From contig NZ_MCIA01000001.1 of the NCBI RefSeq assembly GCF_003609635.1, positions 470,906 to 534,905 of the forward strand: a stretch of DNA of 64,000 bases, in the 5' to 3' direction. The DNA is from Lacrimispora algidixylanolytica (GTDB lineage: Bacteria > Bacillota > Clostridia > Lachnospirales > Lachnospiraceae). The notes under the pieces were generated by a model, which was given only the letters and a program-made list of their open reading frames with translations, searched no databases and had not been told where the DNA came from. This document shows, in pieces, positions 1 through 7,793 of the stretch (the first letter of the stretch is position 1; every line of letters begins with the position of its first letter). Made by a program: the position numbers and the translations under genes.

Positions 1-726
1 TTGGATCTTAAGGACGAGACCTACCGAGAACTTTCAGACATTAAAGATTTTACTACAGGACAGCTTTCCATTGGGGTGTCCCATACCAGAGGCCGATTTC
101 TTCTTCCTGCCATTCTCCCTGCTTACCGCGAGAAGTTTCCAAACATCGAGCTGAATCTGGTGGAGGGGAATTCCCAGGAGCTAAGCTCTGCATTAATTCA
201 TGGTGAGATTGATTTAATGGTGGATCTTTTGCCCTTTAAGGTAGAGAACGTGGAATCAATCCCAATCTGTGAGGAAGAGATTCTACTTGTAGTTCCTGAT
301 CAGATCCTTGATTTATTTTTTCCTGGGGAGCAAGATGAGATAAAAAAAAGGCTGGAAGAAAATCCTGATATCCTTTTGTTAAGGGATTGCCCTTATCTTC
401 TTATTCATAAAGGAAATAGGGTCAGAACCATTGCAGATGAGATCTTTGAAGATGCCCAGCTATCTCCTACCATTCTACTTGAGACAGAAAATATCGAGAC
501 GGTTTTAGCACTTGCAGCAAAGGGCATGGGAATTACTTTTTATCCCAGAATGTTTGTTTCTGGAAATACAGATAACAAAGATGGAGTTGTTAGAAAAACT
601 GGACTTAATTATTATTCCCTAAATTACAGTCGCAGCCATGGGGTTCTTGCCTTTGGTTGTCACCGGGGAAGATACTTATCACAAGCCACAAAAGAGTTTA
701 TACGAATTTCCAAAGAAAACATATAA
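1..726 (+). CDS. LysR-family transcriptional regulator, C-terminal part (5' end outside window)
   Basis: The 241 visible residues begin in the linker helix (ELSDIKDFTTGQLSIGVS) and cover the LysR-type periplasmic-binding-like effector domain, with the typical pattern 'G.L.IGV..TRG..LLP.ILP.Y...FP.IEL.LVEG'. The N-terminal winged HTH (about 60-70 residues) is missing because the gene enters from the left edge, so the TTG at position 1 is not a real start. The protein would bind a small-molecule co-inducer and control a nearby, usually divergent, gene that lies outside this window. It ends about 100 bp before the PerR-like gene, which has its own promoter. Confidence 0.85.
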   Translation: MDLKDETYRELSDIKDFTTGQLSIGVSHTRGRFLLPAILPAYREKFPNIELNLVEGNSQELSSALIHGEIDLMVDLLPFKVENVESIPICEEEILLVVPDQILDLFFPGEQDEIKKRLEENPDILLLRDCPYLLIHKGNRVRTIADEIFEDAQLSPTILLETENIETVLALAAKGMGITFYPRMFVSGNTDNKDGVVRKTGLNYYSLNYSRSHGVLAFGCHRGRYLSQATKEFIRISKENI

Positions 727-743
727 CAGTTTCTTGCAACACA

Positions 744-772
744 TTGACAAAGCGTGGGGAATCTACTATTAT
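744..772 (+). promoter_or_regulatory. Predicted sigma-A promoter of the PerR-like gene
   Basis: A perfect -35 TTGACA (744-749) is followed after 17 nt by -10 TATTAT (767-772). The start site would fall near 779, inside the operator-like repeat at 777-791. Confidence 0.65.
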
Positions 773-776
773 TAAA

Positions 777-791
777 TAGTAACAATTACTA
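777..791 (+). promoter_or_regulatory. PerR/Fur-type operator, 7-1-7 inverted repeat (autoregulation)
   Basis: TAGTAAC-A-ATTACTA is a 7-1-7 inverted repeat with one mismatch, lying directly after the -10 box. It shares the core AGTAA(C/T)(A/C)ATTACT with the repeat at 1256-1270 before the reverse rubrerythrin gene. The 7-1-7 geometry is that of Fur-family boxes. A weaker PerR-box match also lies at 795-809. Confidence 0.6.
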
Positions 792-822
792 ATATAATTA
801 TCATTATAGGAAGGAAGCGGCC

Positions 823-1215
823 ATGAAAACATTAAAGTATAGCCGTCAACGGGAATCGATTAAAGCTTGTCTGATGGCAAGGCATGACCACCCCACTGCC
901 GACGCTCTATACACCGCCATCCGAGAGGATTACCCAAACATCAGCCTCGGTACTGTTTACCGGAACTTAAATCTCCTTGTAGAACTTGGTGAGATACAGA
1001 AGCTGACATGCGGAGACGGTGCAGATCATTTTGATGCCGTCACATCACCACATTATCATTTTGTCTGCAGAACATGTGGGCAGGTGAAGGACCTGCGTCT
1101 CGATACTATGGAGGAAATTAATCATCTGGCCCAGGAATATGCGGATGGCCAGGTGGATAGCCATACCATTTATTTTTATGGTACCTGCAATCAGTGTTTG
1201 AGAAATAATTCTTAA
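823..1215 (+). CDS. perR: Fur-family regulator, PerR-like peroxide sensor
   Basis: At 130 aa this is a compact Fur-family protein. An N-terminal winged helix (about residues 1-75, with SLGTVYRNLNLL as recognition helix) is followed by the dimerisation/metal domain. Visible metal ligands are the His/Asp cluster DHFDAVTSPHYH (about residues 66-78) and two CxxC pairs (CRTC and CNQC) for structural zinc. PerR is assigned from context: the next two genes are rubrerythrins and a shared 7-1-7 operator precedes both units. In the family, Fe(II)-loaded PerR represses peroxide defence until His oxidation. Fur and Zur remain possible from sequence alone. The start follows a GGAAGGA ribosome binding site. 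Confidence 0.8.
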   Translation: MKTLKYSRQRESIKACLMARHDHPTADALYTAIREDYPNISLGTVYRNLNLLVELGEIQKLTCGDGADHFDAVTSPHYHFVCRTCGQVKDLRLDTMEEINHLAQEYADGQVDSHTIYFYGTCNQCLRNNS

Positions 1216-1221
1216 TAAGAC

Positions 1222-1250
1222 TTGACATCAGGATAAAGTTGTGCTAAATT
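1222..1250 (+). promoter_or_regulatory. Predicted sigma-A promoter of the reverse rubrerythrin
   Basis: TTGACA (1222-1227), a 17-nt spacer and TAAATT (1245-1250). The expected start site near 1257 lies in the operator at 1256-1270. Confidence 0.65.
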
Positions 1251-1255
1251 AATAT

Positions 1256-1270
1256 CAGTAATCATTACTG
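1256..1270 (+). promoter_or_regulatory. Perfect 7-1-7 PerR/Fur-type operator
   Basis: CAGTAAT-C-ATTACTG is a perfect inverted repeat over the predicted start site. It matches the repeat at 777-791 and probably mediates PerR repression of the rubrerythrin genes. Confidence 0.65.
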
Positions 1271-1326
1271 TTTTTGATTGCAACAACATAATAAATAAAA
1301 ATCAAATATAAAGGAGACATGAGATC

Positions 1327-1869
1327 ATGAAGAAATGGGTTTGTACTGTATGCGGTTATGTTCACGAAGGAGAGGCGGCTCCAGAATTTTGTCCAATTTG
1401 TAAAGCTGGTTCTGAAAAGTTCAAATTACAGGATGCAGATATGTCCTGGGCCTGCGAGCATGAAATTGGTGTTGCTCAGGGTTCTCCAGAAGATATTATG
1501 AAGGATTTAAGAGCTAACTTTGAGGGCGAGTGTTCTGAAGTTGGTATGTATCTTGCTATGTCAAGAGCGGCTCACAGAGAAGGATATCCAGAGGTTGGCT
1601 TATACTATGAGAAAGCTGCTTTTGAAGAAGCTGAGCACGCTTCTAAGTTTGCAGAATTACTTGGTGAAGTTGTAACTTCTAGCACAAAGAAGAACCTTGA
1701 ATTAAGAGTTGCTGCTGAAAACGGTGCGACTGCTGGTAAGTTTGATCTTGCAAAACGGGCTAAAGAATTAAATCTTGACGCAATCCATGATACCGTTCAT
1801 GAGATGGCTAAGGATGAAGCTCGTCACGGTAAGGCATTTAAGGGCTTATTGGAGAGATATTTCGGTTAA
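1327..1869 (+). CDS. Reverse rubrerythrin (N-terminal rubredoxin), NADH peroxidase-type
   Basis: 180 aa. An N-terminal rubredoxin domain (CTVCGY... then CPICKAG, about residues 6-27) precedes a four-helix ferritin-like diiron domain (about residues 45-180) with carboxylate/His motifs [15 protein letters not shown] and DEARHGK. This domain order is the reverse of classical rubrerythrin. It is known from Clostridium, where such proteins form the terminal part of NAD(P)H-dependent peroxide and oxygen reduction. It acts in the cytoplasm. The gene sits behind a PerR-type operator and 60 bp before a classical rubrerythrin, so the two probably form one peroxide-response unit. The start follows AAAGGAGACATGAGATC. 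Confidence 0.9.
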   Translation: MKKWVCTVCGYVHEGEAAPEFCPICKAGSEKFKLQDADMSWACEHEIGVAQGSPEDIMKDLRANFEGECSEVGMYLAMSRAAHREGYPEVGLYYEKAAFEEAEHASKFAELLGEVVTSSTKKNLELRVAAENGATAGKFDLAKRAKELNLDAIHDTVHEMAKDEARHGKAFKGLLERYFG

Positions 1870-1929
1870 TCGCTCATCCATTTCACATACGAGATCAGCC
1901 AATAGTAATTAATTGTAGGAGGGTTTAAG

Positions 1930-2466
1930 ATGTCAAAATATGCGGGAACAAAAACAGAACAGAATTTAAAGGATGCATTTGCCGGGGAATCTATGGCAAG
2001 AAACAAGTACACTTTTTTTGCGTCGGCAGCCAAAAAGGCCGGATATGAGCAGATGGCTGCCTTATATCTGGAAACTGCTGACCAGGAAAAGGAACATGCA
2101 AAGATGTGGTTTAAGGAACTTCATGGGGTTGGTACCATGGAAGGAAACCTTGAGGCGGCTGCCGAAGGGGAAAACTATGAGTGGACCGACATGTATAAGC
2201 GTATGGCCCAGGACGCCAGAGATGAAGGATTTGAAGCGCTGGCATTCAGATTCGAATTCGTTGGAAAAGTGGAAGCTGCCCATGAAAAGCGCTACTTAAA
2301 GCTTCTTGACAGTTTGAAAAAAGACAAGACCTTTAAGGGTGACGCGCCTCTTGGCTGGAAGTGCCGTAACTGCGGTTACATCCATGAGGGACCTGATGCC
2401 CCGGAAATTTGTCCGACCTGTGCACACCCAAAAGCTTATTTTGAAAGAAAAGTGGAAAATTATTAA
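1930..2466 (+). CDS. rbr: Rubrerythrin (C-terminal rubredoxin)
   Basis: 178 aa in the classical order. The diiron four-helix domain comes first ([21 protein letters not shown], then EAAHEKRY), followed by a C-terminal rubredoxin ([10 protein letters not shown] and [11 protein letters not shown], about residues 143-172). It reduces hydrogen peroxide in the cytoplasm with electrons passed through rubredoxin or flavoproteins. The ribosome binding site is AGGAGGGTTTAAG. Only half of the PerR repeat can be seen in the 60-bp gap before it (near 1902-1916), so it probably depends mainly on the upstream promoter. A strong terminator follows. Confidence 0.93.
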   Translation: MSKYAGTKTEQNLKDAFAGESMARNKYTFFASAAKKAGYEQMAALYLETADQEKEHAKMWFKELHGVGTMEGNLEAAAEGENYEWTDMYKRMAQDARDEGFEALAFRFEFVGKVEAAHEKRYLKLLDSLKKDKTFKGDAPLGWKCRNCGYIHEGPDAPEICPTCAHPKAYFERKVENY

Positions 2467-2473
2467 TGAGTAA

Positions 2474-2506
2474 AACCGGCTGGGGAAATCCCTGGCCGGT
2501 TTTTTC
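2474..2506 (+). terminator. Intrinsic terminator after rubrerythrin
   Basis: AACCGGC (2474-2480) pairs with GCCGGTT (2495-2501), with a further GGG/CCC pairing inside, followed by a run of T. It ends the peroxide-defence unit. Confidence 0.9.
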
Positions 2507-2578
2507 GCGCCTTGGTTTTTTCTCTTTATCATGGTATACTTACATTAGAAAAATACAGGAATTCATTGAGGATGACCC

Positions 2579-3286
2579 ATGATCAATATTGCTATTGTGG
2601 AAGACGAAGACCAGTACGTAGAAACATTAAAAAGCTATCTTTTAAGGTATGAAACGGAACACGAAGAGCATTTTAGGATTCAGGTGTTTTCCGATGGCCT
2701 GGATATCATATCGGATTATACCCCAGATTATGATATTATTTTGCTTGATATACAGATGAAGCACTTAAATGGTATGAAAACGGCAGAGAAGATACGGGAA
2801 TTTGATGAGGAAGTGACTTTTATCTTTATCACCTCTTCCACTCAGTTTGCCCTGGAAGGTTATCTTGTGGATGCCCTTGGGTATGTATTAAAGCCAGTTC
2901 CCTATCTCTCCTTTTCTCAGCTATTAAAAAAGGCAGTGCTTAAAATAAACAAGAAAAAGGAAGTTCACTACATAACGGTTGATGTGGATGGCGGCACCAT
3001 GCGTGTGAATTTAGAATCTGTTTCCTATATTGAAAGTCAGCTTCACCAGCTTCTAATTCACACGGAAAAAGGAAACCATGTGGTTCCGGGCCCCATGAAG
3101 CGGATGGAAGAAACGTTAAAACCATATGGTTTTTCCAAGTGCCATCATGCTTATCTTGTGAATCTAAGCCATGTGACAGGAATCCTTAACAATCATGTTC
3201 TGCTCCTTTCCACAAAGCAGATACCCTTAAGCCGTACCAGGAAAAAGTTGTTTATGGACTGCCTGACGGATTATCTGGGAGGTTAA
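2579..3286 (+). CDS. LytTR-family response regulator (AgrA/VirR type)
   Basis: 235 aa. The N-terminal receiver domain has the acidic pair in IAIVEDEDQ, the phospho-acceptor Asp in IILLDIQM (about residue 57) and the conserved Lys in YVLKPV. A C-terminal LytTR DNA-binding domain (about residues 130-232) shows ITVDVDGGTMRVNLESVSYIES and the family ending 'HHAYLVNLSHV'. The sensor kinase starts 1 bp after its stop, so the two are translationally coupled. No peptide pheromone gene (agrD/agrB type) is next to it, and the target genes are unknown. Confidence 0.9.
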   Translation: MINIAIVEDEDQYVETLKSYLLRYETEHEEHFRIQVFSDGLDIISDYTPDYDIILLDIQMKHLNGMKTAEKIREFDEEVTFIFITSSTQFALEGYLVDALGYVLKPVPYLSFSQLLKKAVLKINKKKEVHYITVDVDGGTMRVNLESVSYIESQLHQLLIHTEKGNHVVPGPMKRMEETLKPYGFSKCHHAYLVNLSHVTGILNNHVLLLSTKQIPLSRTRKKLFMDCLTDYLGG

Positions 3287-3287
3287 A

Positions 3288-4601
3288 ATGAACTTAGCGG
3301 AACTGATGAATACTCCCCGTTCCTACACCGCCCTTGCGGAATGGATTGCATGTTCTTTGTATATCCTCATGTTGAGAAGAAAAATAAAGGGCTTTTGGCT
3401 TGCTGCTTTTATTACTGGCATGCTCGGCCTGTTCCTTTCTTTTCATCACATCGCAGGTAAGCTTCCCTTATTTTTGTGGTTTCCGGGAATGATGACTGCT
3501 ATCCTTATGATTTATCTATGCATTTATATTTCCTGTCAGATCTCTCATTATGATGCTTTATTCCTATGTATTCGGGCCTTTGTACTGGCTGAGTTTGCCG
3601 CTTCCCTACAGTGGCAGCTTTATGTATGGTGGGCTCTTATGTTTCAGAGGGAAAGTAAGACCATTTCCCTTACGGTTATGGCGGTCACCTATTCATGTAT
3701 TTATGTTGGATATTACTTTCTGGAGCGGGAACATATTCAAAAAGAGGAAGGCATGGAGGTGGAAGGAAAGGAGCTCCTTGGCACTGCATCCATGGGACTT
3801 GGCGCTTTCCTTATTAGCAATATTAGTTTTGTCATGCCAAACACTCCATTTTCCAGCGCTACAAGCTCTTTACTCTATGTCCGTACTCTGGTGGATTTTG
3901 GTGGGCTTATTATGCTCTTTGCCCAGCAAAACAGGAGAAAGGAACTTCAAATACGTGGTGAAAACCATGCCATGAACGTAGTTTTACAACGTCAATACGA
4001 TCAGTACCGTATGGCTCTTGACAACACAGAACTGCTTCGAAGGGAGTTTCATGACTTAAAGCATTACATGATTGCTATCCGGGCAGAATCCGATCCTTTA
4101 AAGAAGGAGCAATACTTAAAGGAGATGGAGAATGCTATCTTGACCCAAGAAGCTCTCGTTAATACCGGAAACCAGGTACTTGATGTGGTGCTTACTACAA
4201 AAAGTACTTATTGCAGCCAAAATAAGATATCCTTTACCTGTATGGCAGATGGAAAGTTGGTCTCCTTTCTCCACGTAAAGGACATCTGCTCTATCTTTGG
4301 CAATGCCCTTGATAATGCCATTGAATGTGTTTCCCAGTATGAAGACACGGAAAAACGACTGGTCACTCTTACGGTATGCAAGATTAATGGGTTTTTGATG
4401 ATCCAGTGTGAGAATTATTTAGAAAACCCGCTTCTTATGGCTGACCGGGGTCTGCCTTCTACCACAAAGAATAATAAGCGGTTTCATGGCTATGGTCTTA
4501 AGAGCATACAGGCTGCCGCATTAAAATATGGCGGGTCCATGACGGTCACTTCAAGAGATCAGTGGTTTGTCCTAAAGATTCTGATACCGGCCTTGGAATA
4601 A
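3288..4601 (+). CDS. GHKL-type sensor histidine kinase (AgrC-like)
   Basis: 437 aa. The first ~210 residues hold about six hydrophobic membrane segments, as in AgrC-type sensors. The kinase part follows: H-box FHDLKHYM (His near residue 254), N-box GNALDNAIECV and G-box HGYGLKSIQ, typical of the HATPase_c_5/GHKL group that pairs with LytTR regulators. It would sense an extracellular or membrane signal and phosphorylate the upstream regulator. The ligand cannot be read from the sequence. A 17-bp hairpin terminator follows the gene. Confidence 0.9.
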   Translation: MNLAELMNTPRSYTALAEWIACSLYILMLRRKIKGFWLAAFITGMLGLFLSFHHIAGKLPLFLWFPGMMTAILMIYLCIYISCQISHYDALFLCIRAFVLAEFAASLQWQLYVWWALMFQRESKTISLTVMAVTYSCIYVGYYFLEREHIQKEEGMEVEGKELLGTASMGLGAFLISNISFVMPNTPFSSATSSLLYVRTLVDFGGLIMLFAQQNRRKELQIRGENHAMNVVLQRQYDQYRMALDNTELLRREFHDLKHYMIAIRAESDPLKKEQYLKEMENAILTQEALVNTGNQVLDVVLTTKSTYCSQNKISFTCMADGKLVSFLHVKDICSIFGNALDNAIECVSQYEDTEKRLVTLTVCKINGFLMIQCENYLENPLLMADRGLPSTTKNNKRFHGYGLKSIQAAALKYGGSMTVTSRDQWFVLKILIPALE

Positions 4602-4671
4602 CTGGGGTGGCGAAGATATCTGGGATGATTTGAATGGTAGAAATAGCAGAGATAATTGATATATGGTTAAC

Positions 4672-4724
4672 AAAGATACGTCTTGATAGGGCTTTTAAAT
4701 GCCGTATCAAGACGTATCTTTTTA
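4672..4724 (+). terminator. Long perfect-stem terminator after the two-component pair
   Basis: A 17-bp perfect inverted repeat (4672-4688 with 4705-4721, core GATACGTCTTGATA) has a 16-nt loop and a short T-run. It may also serve the convergent minus-strand gene that ends at 4772. Confidence 0.85.
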
Positions 4725-4771
4725 CCTTTGGTCACTACTAATTTAGTAGGATAACCACAGGCCATGTCTTT

Positions 4772-5356
4772 TTAGTTTTTAAATATAACTTTAAATATAG
4801 GAAAAAATACCCAAAAGGAAATTGCGGAATTAATCAGCATTGTGATCACGTCAGCAACTGCCTCTCCCCCTGCTCCCATATCCAAACCACTCATAAAGAG
4901 ATTGTAGATAGGAGCCTTATAAACACCTTGAAGAGCTGCTGCCCCTATGGTTATGATAATATAAGCAATCACATACCACACGGCGGCCTTTGCTGCACTG
5001 TTATTTGCCTTAAATGTTACGTTTCGTTGCAGGAAAAAGTTGATTACCTGAGCGATTGCCATGGTGATTTCAACTGCCAGGAAGTAGGCCAGGCCGCCAC
5101 CTCCGCCTTTTGACAGCTCTCCTGCTGCATAATTAAAGATATAGTAAGGCGTACCGTCGGTATTTGACCCCACGTGCCATACTTGAAAGTCCGTATTTAC
5201 CAGTGAAGTCATTCCAAAAGCGCCCTTAAAGACCGGCATCAGTATCATTTGAAGTACTGTAATTCCGTTGGATACCAAAAAAAAGATTAAAAACTGAGCC
5301 ACTGTGGGGTGCTTTTTGGAAAATGTCTTCCACCCTGCTTTTATGCCTGTAAGCAT
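4772..5356 (-). CDS. GtrA-like small polytopic membrane protein
   Basis: About 194 aa from the ATG at 5356, chosen because AAAGGGGGGAAT precedes it. An upstream in-frame ATG lacks such a site and lies inside the GH3 gene. There are about four hydrophobic helices, with the GtrA-family hallmark NFFLQRNVTFKAN around mid-protein. GtrA proteins are thought to flip or help transfer polyprenyl-linked sugars. Gly-rich and polar inserts between helices 1 and 2 make it longer than typical GtrA (about 120-150 aa). It lies 13 bp behind a GH3 glycosidase in the same operon, which suggests a role in surface glycan metabolism. Confidence 0.7.
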   Translation of the reverse strand: MLTGIKAGWKTFSKKHPTVAQFLIFFLVSNGITVLQMILMPVFKGAFGMTSLVNTDFQVWHVGSNTDGTPYYIFNYAAGELSKGGGGGLAYFLAVEITMAIAQVINFFLQRNVTFKANNSAAKAAVWYVIAYIIITIGAAALQGVYKAPIYNLFMSGLDMGAGGEAVADVITMLINSAISFWVFFPIFKVIFKN

Positions 5357-5369
5357 GTTATTCCCCCCT

Positions 5370-7793
5370 TTATTTCTCTGAAAGCTTTTTCTCATATGCC
5401 TGATTTGCTTTTCTATTGGCAAAGAATCCAACGATGATCTTTTTCATTCCTTTTAAGAAATGCCCGTTCACCGTTAAAACCATTCCTTCTGCCATCTCCA
5501 TGCTGACTGCACCTCCAGTCATTTTTGCAATACCGCGAAATGGCATATTATAGATGAATAGAAGGTTCAGGTTTGGTTTTCCTTTTGCTTCACTTTTATT
5601 CTTTAACCCTGTGAGTATCCGATAAATCAGCCTTGCCAGAGGGCTCTTTGCATAATACATCTGACAGAGAGCATCGTTTAAATCAAGGTCTCCCAACCAG
5701 CTTGCGTCTGGTACTGGGTGCCCTAATAGGGCTTCAAATTCTTCGGTCTTAACATCACATACCTTAGCGGTATAATAAGATTTTAACGTCTCTGGATCAT
5801 AGGGGAAAATCTCAGTAGTACCTTCTACCTCTATGGTCCCCTTAAGCCTTACATCGGCTACGTTTCTTCCAATGGATATGGTATATTGGCCACCTTCTAC
5901 TTCAAACTGCTTTGTGGCTGTGTTCCAGTAACGGAATGCCTTATCATCAAACGCGATGAATACCTGCTGGCTTTCTCCTGCTTTTAAGAATATCTTAGCA
6001 AATCCCTTTAACTCCATGTGTGGGCGAAATACTCTTTGATTTGGACCGCCTACATAAAGCTGGGCTACTTCCTTTCCGTCATAACTTCCCGTATTCTTTA
6101 GGCGAAAGCGGACGCCTTCTTTTATGACTTCAAGTTCTGAATACTCAAAGGTGGTATAGGAGAGACCGTATCCAAAAGGATATTGAACCGGGATTTCTGC
6201 AGTCTGGTAATAGCGATATCCTACGTATAAACTCTCTCGGTATTCACTGTTTCGTTCCTTGCCTGGGAAGTACTCACAGGAGGGCGTATCCTCATACGTT
6301 AGAGGATATGTCTCATTTAAGTGTCCAGACGGATTGACTGCCCCTGTGATGATACGAAGGATGGCCCCTGGTCCTGCCTCGCCGCTTAAGTAACCGTGAA
6401 GAATCGAGTTGCAATGTTCCTGCCAAGGCATCTCAATGGCAGATCCAGCACTAAGGATTCCAACGATGGAAGGGTTCGCATCAGCCAGGGACTTAAGAAG
6501 CTTTATCTGGTTTTTGGGAAGCCTCATGTGGGTGCGATCCATTCCTTCGGTTTCACTTAGTTCATCTAGTCCAAAGCAGTATAAAACCACATCGGCTTTC
6601 TTTGCCAGCTCAACTGCCTGAGATTGCAAGCTTGCATCTTCTTTTCCATTTCGCAGATATCCTTTTGCCACTCCTACTACGTTTAAGGGATATTGCTTTA
6701 TAGTTCCTTCCATTGTTTCCAGGTTCAAAGGCATGACCAGGGAGGAACCTGCGCCCTGATACCTTGGTTCAACTGCAAAGTCTCCAATCAGAGCTACCTT
6801 ACAGCCTGATGGTAAGGGGAGCAATTGCCCCTCATTTTTAAGCAGAACAACGCTTTCCTCTGCCGCTTTTTCCGCCAGCCTGTGGTGTGTTTTTTGATCA
6901 AATGAAGTCTTCTTTTGATTTTCTTTCTGGTTTAAGTCAAACACAGCTTCTAGAAGACCTTCTACGCAAGTATCCAGCTCCTCCATGGTCAAGCTGCCGT
7001 CTTCTAGGGCCTTTAAAAGGCCTCTGGCGGAATCCAGACCAGGAGATGGCATCTCTAAGTGGGAACCTGCAGCAACGCCTTTTGCATGATCGTTGGAGCC
7101 GCCCCAGTCCGTGATGACAAGGCCATCAAAGCCCCACTCATCCCTTAGGATATCTTTTAGCAGATGTTTATTTTCATTTGTATAGGTCCCGTTCACCTCA
7201 TTATAACTGGTCATGATGGACTTGGCCTTGCCTTCTTTGACAGCAATTTCAAAGCCTTCTAAATAGATTTCCCTTAAGGTACGCTCATCTAGTACGGCAT
7301 TCATTGCCATTCGTCTAAGCTCTTGGCTGTTGACTGCAAAGTGCTTGGGACAGGCGTACACACCCTGTTCCTGGATTCCCCTGACATAAGAGGCAGCCAG
7401 TTTCCCAGCATGGTATGGATCTTCTGAGAAATACTCAAAGTTTCTTCCACAGAGAGGACTTCTTTTGATATTAAGTCCAGGCCCTAAGAGAACGTTTACT
7501 CCTTGGGATTTTGCCTCCTCACCCAGTGCATTGCCGATTTCTTCACACAGCGCTTCGTCCCAGCTATTGGCAACGGAGGCTGCGGTTGGAAAACAGGTGG
7601 CAGGAAGAGAAGGGTTCAGCCCTAGGTGGTCTCCCGAACTAGCCTGCCTCCGGACCCCGTGGGGTCCATCGGCGCAGAAGATGGAGGGAATATTCAGGCG
7701 GTCGATGTTGCGAGTCTGCCACACGTTTTTACCACTAAGAATGGCCGCCTTTTCTTCCAGTGTCATTGCTTCAAGAATGTGTTTATACTTCAT
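5370..7793 (-). CDS. Glycoside hydrolase family 3 enzyme (beta-glucosidase-like)
   Basis: 807 aa, no signal peptide. The canonical GH3 order is present. The (beta/alpha)8 domain has DGPHGVR, NFEYFSEDP and KHFAVNSQE, with the nucleophile Asp in GLVITDWGG. It is followed by the alpha/beta sandwich domain (VVLLKNEG, GAGSS) and a fibronectin-III-like domain (PFGYGLSYTTF onward). About 110 extra C-terminal residues (from about 695) contain a basic amphipathic stretch. GH3 enzymes release terminal beta-linked glucose, xylose or GlcNAc, and the substrate here is unknown. The start overlaps the preceding permuted GH3 gene by 11 nt, so the pair is translationally coupled. Confidence 0.92.
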   Translation of the reverse strand: MKYKHILEAMTLEEKAAILSGKNVWQTRNIDRLNIPSIFCADGPHGVRRQASSGDHLGLNPSLPATCFPTAASVANSWDEALCEEIGNALGEEAKSQGVNVLLGPGLNIKRSPLCGRNFEYFSEDPYHAGKLAASYVRGIQEQGVYACPKHFAVNSQELRRMAMNAVLDERTLREIYLEGFEIAVKEGKAKSIMTSYNEVNGTYTNENKHLLKDILRDEWGFDGLVITDWGGSNDHAKGVAAGSHLEMPSPGLDSARGLLKALEDGSLTMEELDTCVEGLLEAVFDLNQKENQKKTSFDQKTHHRLAEKAAEESVVLLKNEGQLLPLPSGCKVALIGDFAVEPRYQGAGSSLVMPLNLETMEGTIKQYPLNVVGVAKGYLRNGKEDASLQSQAVELAKKADVVLYCFGLDELSETEGMDRTHMRLPKNQIKLLKSLADANPSIVGILSAGSAIEMPWQEHCNSILHGYLSGEAGPGAILRIITGAVNPSGHLNETYPLTYEDTPSCEYFPGKERNSEYRESLYVGYRYYQTAEIPVQYPFGYGLSYTTFEYSELEVIKEGVRFRLKNTGSYDGKEVAQLYVGGPNQRVFRPHMELKGFAKIFLKAGESQQVFIAFDDKAFRYWNTATKQFEVEGGQYTISIGRNVADVRLKGTIEVEGTTEIFPYDPETLKSYYTAKVCDVKTEEFEALLGHPVPDASWLGDLDLNDALCQMYYAKSPLARLIYRILTGLKNKSEAKGKPNLNLLFIYNMPFRGIAKMTGGAVSMEMAEGMVLTVNGHFLKGMKKIIVGFFANRKANQAYEKKLSEK

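Noticed and set aside
795-809. Second PerR-box-like sequence TAATTAT-C-ATTATAG
   Set aside because: Only 11 of 14 positions match the Bacillus box and symmetry is poor; the 777-791 repeat is better and is shared with the next promoter.
1973-2299. 108-codon plus-strand ORF and several antisense ORFs inside rubrerythrin, GH3 and glp genes
   Set aside because: They overlap well-supported genes in other frames, show no ribosome binding sites and no family features.
5370-5431. Longer N terminus for the GtrA-like protein (ATG at 5431)
   Set aside because: It lies inside the GH3 gene and lacks a ribosome binding site; the ATG at 5356 has AAAGGGGGGAAT in front of it.
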